Assembly (NCBI GenBank): GCA_913778495.1
Contig: CAJYVD010000030.1
Location: 124,001 to 188,000, forward strand
Length of the DNA stretch: 64,000 nt
Direction: 5' to 3'
Source: an uncultured Pantoea sp.
GTDB lineage: Bacteria; Pseudomonadota; Gammaproteobacteria; Enterobacterales; Enterobacteriaceae
Part shown: piece after piece, positions 19,136 to 28,235 of the stretch
How positions within the stretch are numbered: position 1 is the first letter of the stretch
Layout: the number at the start of each line of letters is the position of its first letter
Translations under genes and position numbers: made by a program
The notes under the pieces: generated by a model
Told to the model about the DNA's origin: nothing
The model's database searches: none
Seen by the model: only the letters and a program-made list of their open reading frames with translations

Positions 19136-20290
19136 TTATTGAGCGGAGCGCATCGCCACCGGCTGCGCTTTCACCGGCATACCGGGCATAAACACTTTTT
19201 GCAGACCATTGACGATCACCTGGTCGCCCGGTTTGAGGCCGGATTGCACAATGCGCAGGCCGTTGGCTAAATCACCGACCTGGATGTCGCGGCGCTGCGC
19301 TTTTCCTGCGTTATCCATCACGTAAACGTATTTGCGATCCTGATCGGTCAAGATCGCTTTGTCGTCCACCAGCAGGGCGGTGAAGTCGGCGCTGCCCGGC
19401 AGGCGAACGCGGGCAAACAACCCCGGCGTAAACTGTCGCTGCGCGTTATCCAGCGTGGCGCGCATGCGAATCGTGCCGGTGCTGGCGGTAAGCTGGTTAT
19501 CGAGGAAATCCACGGTGCCGCGGTGCGGATAGCCGCGTTCACCGGTGAGGCCCACCTCGACCGGCAGCGCGCCGCGCTGCTGTCCCTGACGCGCCATCGC
19601 TTGGTACTGCAAATAGGTGGCTTCATCAACATCGAAATAGACATAGATCTTGTCCAGCGACACCAGGGTAGTCAGTACGCTGGCGCTGTCGCCGGCGGAG
19701 ACCAGATTGCCGGTGGTGATCAGCGCGCGGCTGGCGCGACCGTCAATCGGCGCGGTCACGCGGGTGAAACTCAGGTTGAGCTGCGCCATGTCCACCGCCG
19801 CCTGCGCCGACTGCACATTTGCCTGCGCCTGGCTGGCGGCAGAGCGCCGCTGCTCCCACTCCTCGCGCGACACCACGTTGGTGCCGATCAGCTTGTCGGT
19901 ACGCGCGGCTTCGCTGCGGGCCAGCGCCGCCTGGCTGCGGGCGTTATTCAGCGCGGCCTGCGCCTGCTCCAGCGTGGCGCGGTAGGTGCGGTCGTCAATG
20001 GTAAACAGCACCTGACCTTTTTTCACCTCGTCGCCTTCGCGGTAGTTGACCCGATCGATATAGCCCGACACGCGGGGGCGCAGTTGCACGCTCTCCACGG
20101 CGTCAAATCGCCCGTTGAAGCTATCCCAGCGGCTCACTTTCTGCTCGGCGACCTGCGCGACGCTGACCTCGGGCGGTGGCGGCGGGGCGCTTTGCGCCTC
20201 ACCGCGATCGCAGCCGGCCAGCAGGCTTCCCAGCAAGATCACGCCTGACAGGCTTATTGCCTGACGAACCCCATTTGTTTGCAGATGCAT
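19136..20290 (-). CDS. oqxA: RND efflux periplasmic adaptor OqxA
   Basis: Membrane fusion protein of 384 aa. It has a lipoprotein signal ending LLAGC (Cys27), then a barrel-sandwich/lipoyl half (VSGYIDRVNYREGDEVKKGQ), a long alpha-hairpin (about 105-165, EEWEQRRSAASQAQ), the second lipoyl half (RVTAPIDGRASRALIT) and beta-barrel domains. The sequence matches OqxA closely by recall. The start was set at 20290 because the open frame to 20509 extends through non-homologous upstream sequence. It is transcribed away from the RarA-type activator gene and followed by oqxB. Confidence 0.95.
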   Translation of the reverse strand: MHLQTNGVRQAISLSGVILLGSLLAGCDRGEAQSAPPPPPEVSVAQVAEQKVSRWDSFNGRFDAVESVQLRPRVSGYIDRVNYREGDEVKKGQVLFTIDDRTYRATLEQAQAALNNARSQAALARSEAARTDKLIGTNVVSREEWEQRRSAASQAQANVQSAQAAVDMAQLNLSFTRVTAPIDGRASRALITTGNLVSAGDSASVLTTLVSLDKIYVYFDVDEATYLQYQAMARQGQQRGALPVEVGLTGERGYPHRGTVDFLDNQLTASTGTIRMRATLDNAQRQFTPGLFARVRLPGSADFTALLVDDKAILTDQDRKYVYVMDNAGKAQRRDIQVGDLANGLRIVQSGLKPGDQVIVNGLQKVFMPGMPVKAQPVAMRSAQ

Positions 20291-20471
20291 TGTTGTTATT
20301 CCGCGTTGGTGTGAAAAGAGATGTACGAAAAATCTGCAACTTTTAAGATTGCATTTAAACGCGAGGAGTGTAGGCTTGTGCGAACGGCATCTGCAAGAAT
20401 ATCTGATACACTTTACGTGCGGTTTTGATCCTCGCACCGTCTGGCAACAGAAAGCCCCTACTGCGAGTGCG

Positions 20472-20509
20472 GCATTTAATGCAATAATAAAACTTGCATT
20501 AAGTGGCAT
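20472..20509. promoter_or_regulatory. Candidate activator (mar/rob/sox-box-like) region between oqxA and the RarA-type gene
   Basis: The 290-bp divergent gap holds a short palindrome GCATTTAATGC (20472-20482). Overlapping the 3' part, read on the minus strand at 20509-20492, ATGCCACTTAATGCAAGT partly fits the marbox pattern. The marbox match is imperfect in the GCAC core, so this is only a candidate site. Confidence 0.3.
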
Positions 20510-20580
20510 AGTCAGTCACCCTTAAAGTGTAACTGCAACTGATACTGATACTTTTCGCTACGGCGATGGGAGAGAATGGG

Positions 20581-20928
20581 ATGATGAGCGACGCATTTAT
20601 GCACGATCTGATCGACTGGATTGATAACAATATCGAAGCACGCCTGGATCTGGACACGGTGGCGGACCGCGCCGGTTACTCCAAGTGGCACCTGCAGCGC
20701 ATGTTCAAAGAGCACACCGGTCATCCATTGGGTGAGTACATTCGCGCGAAAAAGCTGAAGAAATCGGCGGATCGCCTGACCACCACCAATGAGCCGATTC
20801 TTAACGTGGCGATTTCACTGGGGTTTGACTCACAGCAGTCGTTTAACCGCAGCTTTAAGCGACAGTACGGTGTGGCGCCGGGCGCATGGCGCCGTCACGC
20901 CGCGCACGCCCCTCGCGCTGTGCAGTAA
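20581..20928 (+). CDS. rarA: AraC-family activator of RarA/SoxS/MarA type
   Basis: Small single-domain AraC/XylS activator of 115 aa with two HTH motifs: DLDTVADRAGYSKWHLQRMF and NVAISLGFDSQQSFNRSFKRQYG. There is no effector domain, so activity depends on its amount, as for SoxS, MarA, RamA and RarA. In Klebsiella, RarA is encoded divergently beside oqxAB and activates it; the arrangement here is the same. Starts at 20566, 20581 and 20584 are in frame. GGAGAG at 20569-20574 is best spaced for 20581. The symbol rests on position and family; orthology to RarA rather than SoxS needs a tree. Confidence 0.78.
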   Translation: MMSDAFMHDLIDWIDNNIEARLDLDTVADRAGYSKWHLQRMFKEHTGHPLGEYIRAKKLKKSADRLTTTNEPILNVAISLGFDSQQSFNRSFKRQYGVAPGAWRRHAAHAPRAVQ

Positions 20929-20939
20929 CCCCGCCGCCA

Positions 20940-20965
20940 GGGCCAGCTTCGCTGGCCCGCGTTTT
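20940..20965 (+). terminator. Terminator after the RarA-type gene
   Basis: An 8-bp perfect stem GGGCCAGC/GCTGGCCC, loop TTC, followed by GCGTTTT. Confidence 0.7.
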
Positions 20966-21016
20966 ACCCCGCTGTAAACCTGCTATCATCGTCGCCTCTG
21001 TTTTGAGGATGTCACG

Positions 21017-21460
21017 ATGTCGAAAAAAATCTGGGCAGGGCTGCTGTTAGCGCTGATGGCCACTTGGGCCGGACTCAAACCGCACTTTGCACCTCACGCG
21101 CCCGCCGATCGCGTTCCCATCGCACCGTTTACCGAGCCACACGCCGTCGCGCGCTGGATCACGCTGCATCATCAGCTTCCCGAGGGCTATGTCACCAAAA
21201 GCCAGGCGCGTCGCCAGGGCTGGGATCCGGCCAAAGGCAATCTGTGTGACGTGCTACCGGGTCGCGCCATTGGTGGCGATCGCTTCAGCAACCGCGAGCA
21301 CCGTCTGCCGATGCAGGCGGGGCGGCAGTGGTATGAAGCCGACGTGAATTACGCCTGTGGCCGACGCGACGCCGACCGGCTGCTCTACTCGTCCGATGGG
21401 CTTATCTTCCTGACCACCGATCACTATCGCAGTTTTCAGCCGCTCAACGCCGCGCCATGA
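21017..21460 (+). CDS. Secreted guanyl-specific ribonuclease (barnase family)
   Basis: Predicted exported RNase of 147 aa. An N-terminal hydrophobic signal or anchor (KKIWAGLLLALMATWAGL) is followed by a domain that aligns with barnase almost end to end: LPEGYVTKSQARRQGWDPAKGN, IGGDRFSNRE, then the active-site strands. Glu107 (WYEAD), Arg121 (DRLLYSSD) and His136 (TTDHY) match barnase Glu73, Arg87 and His102 with identical spacing, so it should be active. GAGGATG precedes the ATG. No barstar-like inhibitor gene is adjacent on either strand, which suggests activity only outside the cytoplasm, or an inhibitor encoded elsewhere. Confidence 0.9.
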   Translation: MSKKIWAGLLLALMATWAGLKPHFAPHAPADRVPIAPFTEPHAVARWITLHHQLPEGYVTKSQARRQGWDPAKGNLCDVLPGRAIGGDRFSNREHRLPMQAGRQWYEADVNYACGRRDADRLLYSSDGLIFLTTDHYRSFQPLNAAP

Positions 21461-21511
21461 CGATAAACAGCGCAGCGCCATGAGCATGGCGCTGCGCTTG
21501 AGGGGAAGCGC

Positions 21512-23875
21512 TTACGCGTGCAGCGGCAGGATCAGCATGGTCAACATTTGGCGGGCGTTGGCAGGCAAATCGCCGCCGCCGGTGTAGCCATTGTTCTCCA
21601 CAATCACCGAATTTAACCCCACCAGCCAGTCATAAATGTAATAGGCGGTATGGTTGGCGGGCGCGGCGGAGAGGCGCGTCAGACGCTGTCCGGCAGAGAA
21701 ATTGACGCTCGGCGCGGGCGGGCGGGCAAAAATGGGTTGTCCGCGGTTCACTCTGCTTTCGGGACGCTCGCTTTCCGGACGCTGTAAAAAGCCCAGCCAG
21801 GCCACAAAATCACCCAGCACCGTCATCGCGCGTGACACCTGGCGGTCGGTACGGGCGTCGTGGGCGCTGGCCTGGGCGTCCGGCTCGTTAAGCGCCTGCT
21901 GCAATTTTTGCAGCACGTTAAGGCGGAAACTGGCGGTGATCAGCTCTTCAACGAGCAGTTCCAGCGTGGGTTTATCCACGTTCAGGAGCGCCAGCAGGCT
22001 ACGGCTCTCCGGCAGCTGACGCAGATGCTCCAGCCACAGGGCGAACACCTGCTGCGGGAACTGCTGATCGCGCTGGCCACTGGCGTGGCGCGGCTCAGCG
22101 GGTGTAACCGGCTGGTCGTTGAACAGGTCAAATTCAAAACCGATACCAAAATAGCTCTCTTCGGTCGCCGCAGGGCTTTTGCTGCTGGCGGGCGCGGCGC
22201 TGCCGCTGCTTAACCACAGCTGGCGCACCGCCTCGCGCGAGGGCTGTAACCGTTCCAACAGTTCACCGTGCAGGCCGGTGCGGTGCTGCAGACATTTCAA
22301 CAAGGTGTCGGCGATGAGCTGCTTGCGCGCGGCCTGCTCGGGCGTGGCGCTGGCTTCGGTCCACGGTTGCAGGCGCGCCACCAGCTTTTGCTGCAGGCTG
22401 CTTAACTGCTGCGCTAACCGATCGCGGCGCGCGTCGGGTTGCATCTCGTCCTGAAGCCAGGCGCCCATGCGATCCACACCCGCGCGATCCAGCGCCAGCA
22501 TCGATCCCCACGTTTGTCCCGGCTGGCCCAGCTGGCGCTGCACCGCTTCGTCCACGTTGATCTGCTGATGACGCGCATCATGCGGGGTGATAGCCCAAAT
22601 CAGGCGCGGTTTTTCACCGCCGCTGGGTATGCTTTGATGCAGATGCCACTCGCGCAAGGCGCTGGCGGCCCTTTCCGCATCCTGACGCTGGCTCGCGGCG
22701 GTGCAAATCAGCATCAAATCGATGCCCTGACGCGCGGCGTAAAAGCCGGGCAGCAGGGCGCGTTTGTGTTCCAGCAGCGTGGCGCGCAGCGGATCGCGCT
22801 GCTGCAAGGCGGCGCGATCCTGCTGCTGTTCCGCGTCGGCCGGGGTGCCGGGCGCGGGCAGCTCCAGCATGTCCGCATCGTCATACAGCGCCTGACGCGG
22901 CGTGGAGCCGAGCGGAATCGTGATCTCCAGCGTCAGCAGGGCCAGCCAGCCCAGCGGCACCGCCTGCGGTTTGCCGATGCGGTTGGCCACCACCGGACAC
23001 ACCTCAATCATCTCCTGCAGGTCGGCCTCGCTGCCGATCAGCTTTTCAGCGGGCAGCGCGGTGTCATCCACCAGCAGGCTGAGCGGCGCCAGCAGGCGCG
23101 GGGCCTGGCGTAGCTGATGGCGCAGGTGCATCAGCTGGCGCAGACTTTCGCTCAGCGCACGCTGGTTAGGCCACAGCAGCGCAAAAAGCTGTACGCGATC
23201 GTCCACGCTCAGCCACGGCGCCAGCTCCACCGCCTGCGGCCAGAAGTGCCGATCCAGTACGTCGGCATGGCGGTGCTGACGGCGGCTCCAGGCCCACAGC
23301 GTGATAAGGGCATCGCTGTCGAGGCCGGGCTGCACAACATCCTGGCGATGGCGCTGCAAACGCAGGATGGCGGCATCCATGGCGGCCGTATCCGGCTGGG
23401 CGTCAACCGTGGCGCTGGCAAGGATCAGACGCAGCAGTTCGACATCACTAAGCAGCGTCATTTCCAAAGGCCAGGCGCTGGACTGCGCCTCGCGGAGATG
23501 GCTGAAGCGTGTGGCGGTGGCAAAGTCGAGGTTGCCGGGATTAATTTGCTGAAAATAGTTGAAACTTTTGTCGCCCAACTGGGCCAGAAGCTGTCCCTGC
23601 GCATCGCCGACCATTTCGCTCAGCAGCCAGGCTTTTCCCGCCTGTGACTGACCAAATAGCGCCAGCGTCACCGGACGCGCCAGCTGACGTGCCAGCGCAT
23701 GGCTCTCCACGCGGGCGCGCCGCAGCTGCAGACGCAGCGTATCCGCCTCCAGCGCCAGGCGCTGGGCGTGGGCCTGATGGGCGTCAATCCAACCCAGCGC
23801 GCCGTCGAGGGTTTCCTGCATCAGGCTCAGGCGCTTTGCCGGGGTGGCGGCGGTATTTTTCTTGGCCGTTCTCAT
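21512..23875 (-). CDS. srfC: SrfC-family protein (putative P-loop component of the srfABC locus)
   Basis: Large cytoplasmic protein of 787 aa, SrfC family (named after a Salmonella SsrB-regulated locus; molecular function not established). After an N-terminal helical part, residues about 69-85 read VTLALFGQSQAGKAWLL, a strand plus a Walker A-like loop GQSQAGKA. Ala replaces the Ser/Thr that normally binds Mg2+, so nucleotide hydrolysis is uncertain. The middle holds a Ras/dynamin-like pattern (MTLLSDVELL, LLICTAASQR, LIWAITPHD) and the rest is helical. Its ATG overlaps the srfB stop by 4 bp. Third gene of the operon. Confidence 0.85.
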   Translation of the reverse strand: MRTAKKNTAATPAKRLSLMQETLDGALGWIDAHQAHAQRLALEADTLRLQLRRARVESHALARQLARPVTLALFGQSQAGKAWLLSEMVGDAQGQLLAQLGDKSFNYFQQINPGNLDFATATRFSHLREAQSSAWPLEMTLLSDVELLRLILASATVDAQPDTAAMDAAILRLQRHRQDVVQPGLDSDALITLWAWSRRQHRHADVLDRHFWPQAVELAPWLSVDDRVQLFALLWPNQRALSESLRQLMHLRHQLRQAPRLLAPLSLLVDDTALPAEKLIGSEADLQEMIEVCPVVANRIGKPQAVPLGWLALLTLEITIPLGSTPRQALYDDADMLELPAPGTPADAEQQQDRAALQQRDPLRATLLEHKRALLPGFYAARQGIDLMLICTAASQRQDAERAASALREWHLHQSIPSGGEKPRLIWAITPHDARHQQINVDEAVQRQLGQPGQTWGSMLALDRAGVDRMGAWLQDEMQPDARRDRLAQQLSSLQQKLVARLQPWTEASATPEQAARKQLIADTLLKCLQHRTGLHGELLERLQPSREAVRQLWLSSGSAAPASSKSPAATEESYFGIGFEFDLFNDQPVTPAEPRHASGQRDQQFPQQVFALWLEHLRQLPESRSLLALLNVDKPTLELLVEELITASFRLNVLQKLQQALNEPDAQASAHDARTDRQVSRAMTVLGDFVAWLGFLQRPESERPESRVNRGQPIFARPPAPSVNFSAGQRLTRLSAAPANHTAYYIYDWLVGLNSVIVENNGYTGGGDLPANARQMLTMLILPLHA

Positions 23876-26844
23876 CGTTTACAGACGCTCCCGCTGTCGA
23901 TCCAATACTGGGCGTTGGCATTGCCGGTGGCCGACAGCGTATTCAGTTTCAAACTTAACTGCGACAGCGGTACGCGTGTACCGTCGTCCAGTCGGGCATC
24001 GCTCAGCACCAGCCGCTCAGGGCCGGCATTGTCCGGGCCTGGCTCAACCGCCAGCTTGATGCGCAGCACGCTTTCACCCGCGACTTTGCGCGCCAGCTGC
24101 GGATCGGTGATGCTCAGGCTATACAGCGGCGAGGCGGGCCAGCGATCGTTGTCGAGCTGGCGGAAGCCCAGGCAGACGTTGCCGCGAATGCGGAAGCTGC
24201 TTTTGCGATCCAGCGCAAAGCTCTCGCTGTCGAGATCGATCTCGCTGTAGCACAAATTATCGTCGCTCAAGGTGGCGGTCTCATCCAGCACGCCAAGATA
24301 GCGGATCGTTGAGTAGGGTTCAAAGTCCCCGGCGCGGAACCAGAAGCTGCTCAGGCGCAGATCCAGCGCCAGCAGGCACAGCATTGCGCCCACGGCGGCG
24401 GTGGATTTTGGGTTATCAATGCGGCCCAGCTTATTAAAGGGATACCAGTCGCTGGTGTGATAGCCTTCCAGCGACAGAATGCGGCTGCCGGGCAGCGGCT
24501 GCAGGTGACGCACCAGCGCCTGTACGCCCGGGAAGCGCGATGGACGTCCGGTGAGCAGCAGCACATCGCACTGATACAGCGACACCACTTCACACATGGC
24601 GCGCAGCGCCGGGATGATCGCCATGCGGTGCTGCAAGAACTCGCCGTGCAACTGCGCCATGCTCACCACCAGCGGCACCGCCAGCAGGTCAAAGCGCGTG
24701 GTGCCACCAAGGGTGCGCTGAATCTCGCCGTTAACAAATGCCAGCACGCTGCTGGCCGGTTTTTGCGGCACCAATTCGCCAAACAGCGCGTTGATCTCGC
24801 TGTGGCTGTCGAGCGGGTCCCATGTCTCATAGCGCTCCAGCACCGCTTGCGCCAGCGGAATAAATAGCTGCAGCGTCACCTGTTGGCGCAGAGTGGCCTG
24901 ACCGTCCATGCGGCTGTCATGGCCAAACAGTTTGTTCATCAACGGCTCGGCCAGCGCCAGCCCGGCTTTTTGCAGGCTTTGCTGCAGGGCCGGTAAAATC
25001 CACAGTTGAATCACGTCCAGCAGGATGTCATCGCCCGCGACTTTAAAGCCTTCGCGGAACAGCAGGCGCGGCGTGATTTTCACGTTGTTGCCCTGACCGT
25101 CATCCAAACGGTAATGCGTGATGGCCAAGTCAGTGGTGCCGCCGCCGATATCAATGGAGGCAATGCGCAGGCTCTTGCCCGCCACCTCATCCGCTTCGCG
25201 CGGACGGTCGGGACGCGCCATGCTGCTAAAGAAATCCTCTGCGCGACCGGCAAAGTTCACCTGAGTTTCGTTAAACAGCCATACCATCTGACCGCAGGTG
25301 GCTTCATCCCACTCCATTTGCACATCCGGCACCGGGCGGCGGCTTTTCGCCTGCTCTTCCGGCGTGAAAGGCGTTTCCGCCGGATGCCAGCCTTCGGCTT
25401 TCCACACCAGCGCGATGGCCTCCTGCATGCGGCGACGGAAAATCTCGCGCTCGGGTTTCGGCATGGCGGAAGGCAGCGTCAGGATCACGTGGCGCAGCTG
25501 GCGCGGTGCCTGGCTCTGCGGCATACGGGCGCGCTGCGCGACGCTGTTCATCTGCATCATCGCCTGCGCCAGCAGTTCGCACAGCATAAAGGTCATCACC
25601 GAGCTACGGCTGTAGCTGGCGGAAAACACCGGCAGGCGCGCATCTTCCGGCAGCGCGTGGAGCGGCTGACCTTCGTCGTTCAGCAGCAGGGTAAAGGGCA
25701 GTGCGGTGGCAGCGGGTTCGTCGCTGCTGCCGTTGGCGTTGAAGCGCCAGCCTGGCTGATAGCGGGCTTCATCCCACAGATAGCGGCGCGGGCTGGAGAG
25801 GCCGGTGCTGCCCTCGGTGCCCGCGCGCTGCAGTGCCAGGCGGCTGGCTTCGCGGCCAACGCGCGTGAGCGAAGGCCACATAAAGGCGTTTTCACGGCCG
25901 CTCTCCAGTGAAAAATTGGCTTTGCCAAAACGCGGTTCGGCAAATTCCACGCGGCTGTCGAACAGTTCGTTATAGACTTTGTGCGGCTGCGAAAGATCGC
26001 GCAGCTGCAGTTCGTAGGTTTGACGCAGCCCGTTGCTCTCTTCGGCGTGATCTTCCACCAAAATACCGCAGGTGTGCGAGTTGCCGACGTCCAAAATAAT
26101 ATCGACGTTCACCGCCGGAGTTTGCAGTGAGGTGGCCTGAATCACGATCTCCGCCAGATCGAGCTGTTCGCCCAGCAGCTCCAGAATGTTCAGATAGTGG
26201 GCCTGATACTCAAATTCGCGCAGCGCCTGATTGATCGCTTGCTCACGGCGCGATTCCAGCGCGGTTACCTGCTGGGTAAAGGTTTCGCGCAGCCAGCCGT
26301 CAACCCACGTGTGATCGAGAAATTCGCCCAGTTCATAGTTATGCCACGCCAGCGCGAAGCTCACGCCGTTTTGCGCATCCGCCTTGCTTAAGCCGTGCTG
26401 CTCGCCGCCGTCTTGCTCCGCCACCAGGCGCGTATCAAACGCGAGGGTGATGCGGTGCGTATTGCCTGCGGCATCGGGCTGTGACAGCGGTGCCAGGTGC
26501 AGCCGCGCCCAGTTATCCGGCCCGCCAATAAAGCGGCGACCGCTGGTGCAGCGCAGCACCGGCAGCGGCAGCCACTGGTGCGCCAGCAGCGTCAGCGAAT
26601 CGGCGAGGGCAATATCCGATTCGGGACGCACCACTTCCGCCGCGCCGCCATCTTCCGGATAGAGCAGAAATTTTCCGCTGTTGCCGTCAACGTGCAGGCG
26701 CAGCAGCGGGCCGTTGGCGGTCTGGCGCACAAATTGACGCCGCGCCTGAAGCGCCGGTAGGCGCAGGCCAAAATCGAGAAACTGCACGCCGCTGTCTTCA
26801 ATCAGCGTGATTTTCTGTTTGTCATCGATGAGGGGTGCCAACAT
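23872..26844 (-). CDS. srfB: SrfB-family protein with actin/Hsp70-like ATPase motifs
   Basis: Protein of 990 aa, SrfB family. Three motifs fit the actin/Hsp70/sugar-kinase ATPase fold: phosphate-1 DIILDVGNSHTCGILV (about 248-263), phosphate-2 IASIDIGGGTTDLAIT (561-576), and a late adenosine motif VLLLTGRPSRFPGVQALV. A long N-terminal domain of about 240 residues precedes the fold and is specific to the family. No signal peptide or TM is seen. It lies 2 bp after srfA and overlaps srfC by 4 bp, so the three products are probably made together as a complex. Earlier naming as a virulence factor rests on regulation in Salmonella, not on a known activity. Confidence 0.88.
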   Translation of the reverse strand: MLAPLIDDKQKITLIEDSGVQFLDFGLRLPALQARRQFVRQTANGPLLRLHVDGNSGKFLLYPEDGGAAEVVRPESDIALADSLTLLAHQWLPLPVLRCTSGRRFIGGPDNWARLHLAPLSQPDAAGNTHRITLAFDTRLVAEQDGGEQHGLSKADAQNGVSFALAWHNYELGEFLDHTWVDGWLRETFTQQVTALESRREQAINQALREFEYQAHYLNILELLGEQLDLAEIVIQATSLQTPAVNVDIILDVGNSHTCGILVEDHAEESNGLRQTYELQLRDLSQPHKVYNELFDSRVEFAEPRFGKANFSLESGRENAFMWPSLTRVGREASRLALQRAGTEGSTGLSSPRRYLWDEARYQPGWRFNANGSSDEPAATALPFTLLLNDEGQPLHALPEDARLPVFSASYSRSSVMTFMLCELLAQAMMQMNSVAQRARMPQSQAPRQLRHVILTLPSAMPKPEREIFRRRMQEAIALVWKAEGWHPAETPFTPEEQAKSRRPVPDVQMEWDEATCGQMVWLFNETQVNFAGRAEDFFSSMARPDRPREADEVAGKSLRIASIDIGGGTTDLAITHYRLDDGQGNNVKITPRLLFREGFKVAGDDILLDVIQLWILPALQQSLQKAGLALAEPLMNKLFGHDSRMDGQATLRQQVTLQLFIPLAQAVLERYETWDPLDSHSEINALFGELVPQKPASSVLAFVNGEIQRTLGGTTRFDLLAVPLVVSMAQLHGEFLQHRMAIIPALRAMCEVVSLYQCDVLLLTGRPSRFPGVQALVRHLQPLPGSRILSLEGYHTSDWYPFNKLGRIDNPKSTAAVGAMLCLLALDLRLSSFWFRAGDFEPYSTIRYLGVLDETATLSDDNLCYSEIDLDSESFALDRKSSFRIRGNVCLGFRQLDNDRWPASPLYSLSITDPQLARKVAGESVLRIKLAVEPGPDNAGPERLVLSDARLDDGTRVPLSQLSLKLNTLSATGNANAQYWIDSGSVCKR

Positions 26845-26846
26845 GT

Positions 26847-28235
26847 TTACTTACTCTCACGCTTAATCGTCAACGGGAAGACCTGATCGGCGCCGTACTG
26901 CGCCGTACAGCTGGCGATGCCGTCGCCAGCCTTGCACACCAGTTCCGGCATGCGGTAGCGCGACTTGTCGCTGCAGGTGGCGGTATAGCGGCTGCGCACC
27001 ACCATCGTGCCTTCCACGGTCATGGCGGCGGTGACATCGGCTTTACAGCGGATGTTGTCGCCTTGGGTAATCATGGCGGTGCCTTTGCCGTTGCGCAGCT
27101 GATAGCGCAGGCTCGGCGGCTTACCGGTGGGAAGATTGGTCTGACGCAGCACAACGCGCCAGGTGCCGTTGATAAATTTCACCGAGCCAATGCGCGCATC
27201 GTCGGCGGTCATCACCAGATCGTCCGTTTTGGCCGGTTCGGTGTGTTCTGCCACGATCGCCACAGGCGCCGCGGGAGGCGCGACCGCCGCCGTCGCGGCA
27301 GTGGCCGTGGCGACAACGCTGGCCGGTTTTTGCGGCAGCGTGGCGGCCAGTTTGCTGACCGGCGGCAGCGCGACAGCGCGCGCCGGGGCGCTCTGCTGCG
27401 CGGCAGGGGCTGATGAGGCAACCTCAGCCGATTGCGGTGCGGAGACCGTCGCCTGATGCAGCCACCAGGCGACGCCTGCCGCCACGGCAGCCGCCACCGG
27501 CAGCAACAGCAGCAGCGGACGCGCCGCACGCCGCGCGGGGGCAGCGGAGGGTTGCGCTAACGGTTCCGGTTCCGTCGGCGGCGCTTCAGGTTCGGGCGTT
27601 TCCGGCACAGGCTCGGGATCTGGCTGAGGTTCAGGCACAGGCGCGGCGGTGGCCGGTGGGATCTCAATCAGTGGCGCAATGATTGGGGCGACGCTGATAG
27701 GCGCGGGGAGCGGCGCAGGCGGCTCCGCCAGCAGCGGCGGCAGCGCGTCTTCCAGCGTGTCACGCAGGCAGGCCAACGCATCATCACGCGTGCGCGCCTG
27801 CGGATCGACAAAGCCCCAAAAGGTGATCACCGGTTTGCCATTGACCAGATAGACATATTGCTGATCCGGGAACTGCAGCGTTTTGCCCAGCAGCGCCCCG
27901 AACAGCCGCATGGCGGGATTATCTGCGTCGCGCGCGCGCAGACTCAGGGCGTGCAAATCCTCCTGGTTAAGGGTGAGCAGCGCCAGCGCGTCGCGGCGCT
28001 CGTGGTCGCTGCCCGCCAGCCAGGATTTCACTTTGCCCTGGAAGGGCGCATACCAGTCCAGGCGGTCGCCGCGCTCGTTCGCTTGCGGGATAGCCAGGCA
28101 CTCGGCGAGCGCATGATGGCCGCGTAAGCGCAGCGTTTCACGGATTTGCAGCGCAGAGCTCCAGACGGGCTGACCGTTTTCACCCAGTGCCAGTAATGCG
28201 TCCAGATTGCCGCTGCGCAGAAAAGTTTTTGCCAC
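26847..28235 (-). CDS. srfA: SrfA-family membrane-anchored protein
   Basis: Protein of 462 aa, first gene of srfABC. An N-terminal cytoplasmic domain (about 1-165) is followed by a Pro/Glu-rich linker (about 170-235), a single TM segment (about 240-259, LLLLLPVAAAVAAGVAWW), an Ala-rich stalk and a C-terminal domain (about 335-462). That domain has paired Cys (KCADVT-like region, CSDKSRYRMPELVC, GDGIASCTAQYG), consistent with a disulphide-bonded periplasmic fold. The start is GTG at 28235 with a weak upstream GGG. The layout suggests it links a periplasmic sensing or binding module to the cytoplasmic SrfB/SrfC ATPase-like partners (inference). Confidence 0.8.
   Translation of the reverse strand: MAKTFLRSGNLDALLALGENGQPVWSSALQIRETLRLRGHHALAECLAIPQANERGDRLDWYAPFQGKVKSWLAGSDHERRDALALLTLNQEDLHALSLRARDADNPAMRLFGALLGKTLQFPDQQYVYLVNGKPVITFWGFVDPQARTRDDALACLRDTLEDALPPLLAEPPAPLPAPISVAPIIAPLIEIPPATAAPVPEPQPDPEPVPETPEPEAPPTEPEPLAQPSAAPARRAARPLLLLLPVAAAVAAGVAWWLHQATVSAPQSAEVASSAPAAQQSAPARAVALPPVSKLAATLPQKPASVVATATAATAAVAPPAAPVAIVAEHTEPAKTDDLVMTADDARIGSVKFINGTWRVVLRQTNLPTGKPPSLRYQLRNGKGTAMITQGDNIRCKADVTAAMTVEGTMVVRSRYTATCSDKSRYRMPELVCKAGDGIASCTAQYGADQVFPLTIKRESK

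Noticed and set aside
18029-19270. 413-codon plus-strand open frame opposite oqxB
   Set aside because: Mirror of oqxB third positions; composition (His, Gln, Arg) is typical of shadow frames.
22439-23647. Plus-strand open frames opposite srfC
   Set aside because: Low-complexity Gln/Arg-rich shadows of the real minus-strand gene.
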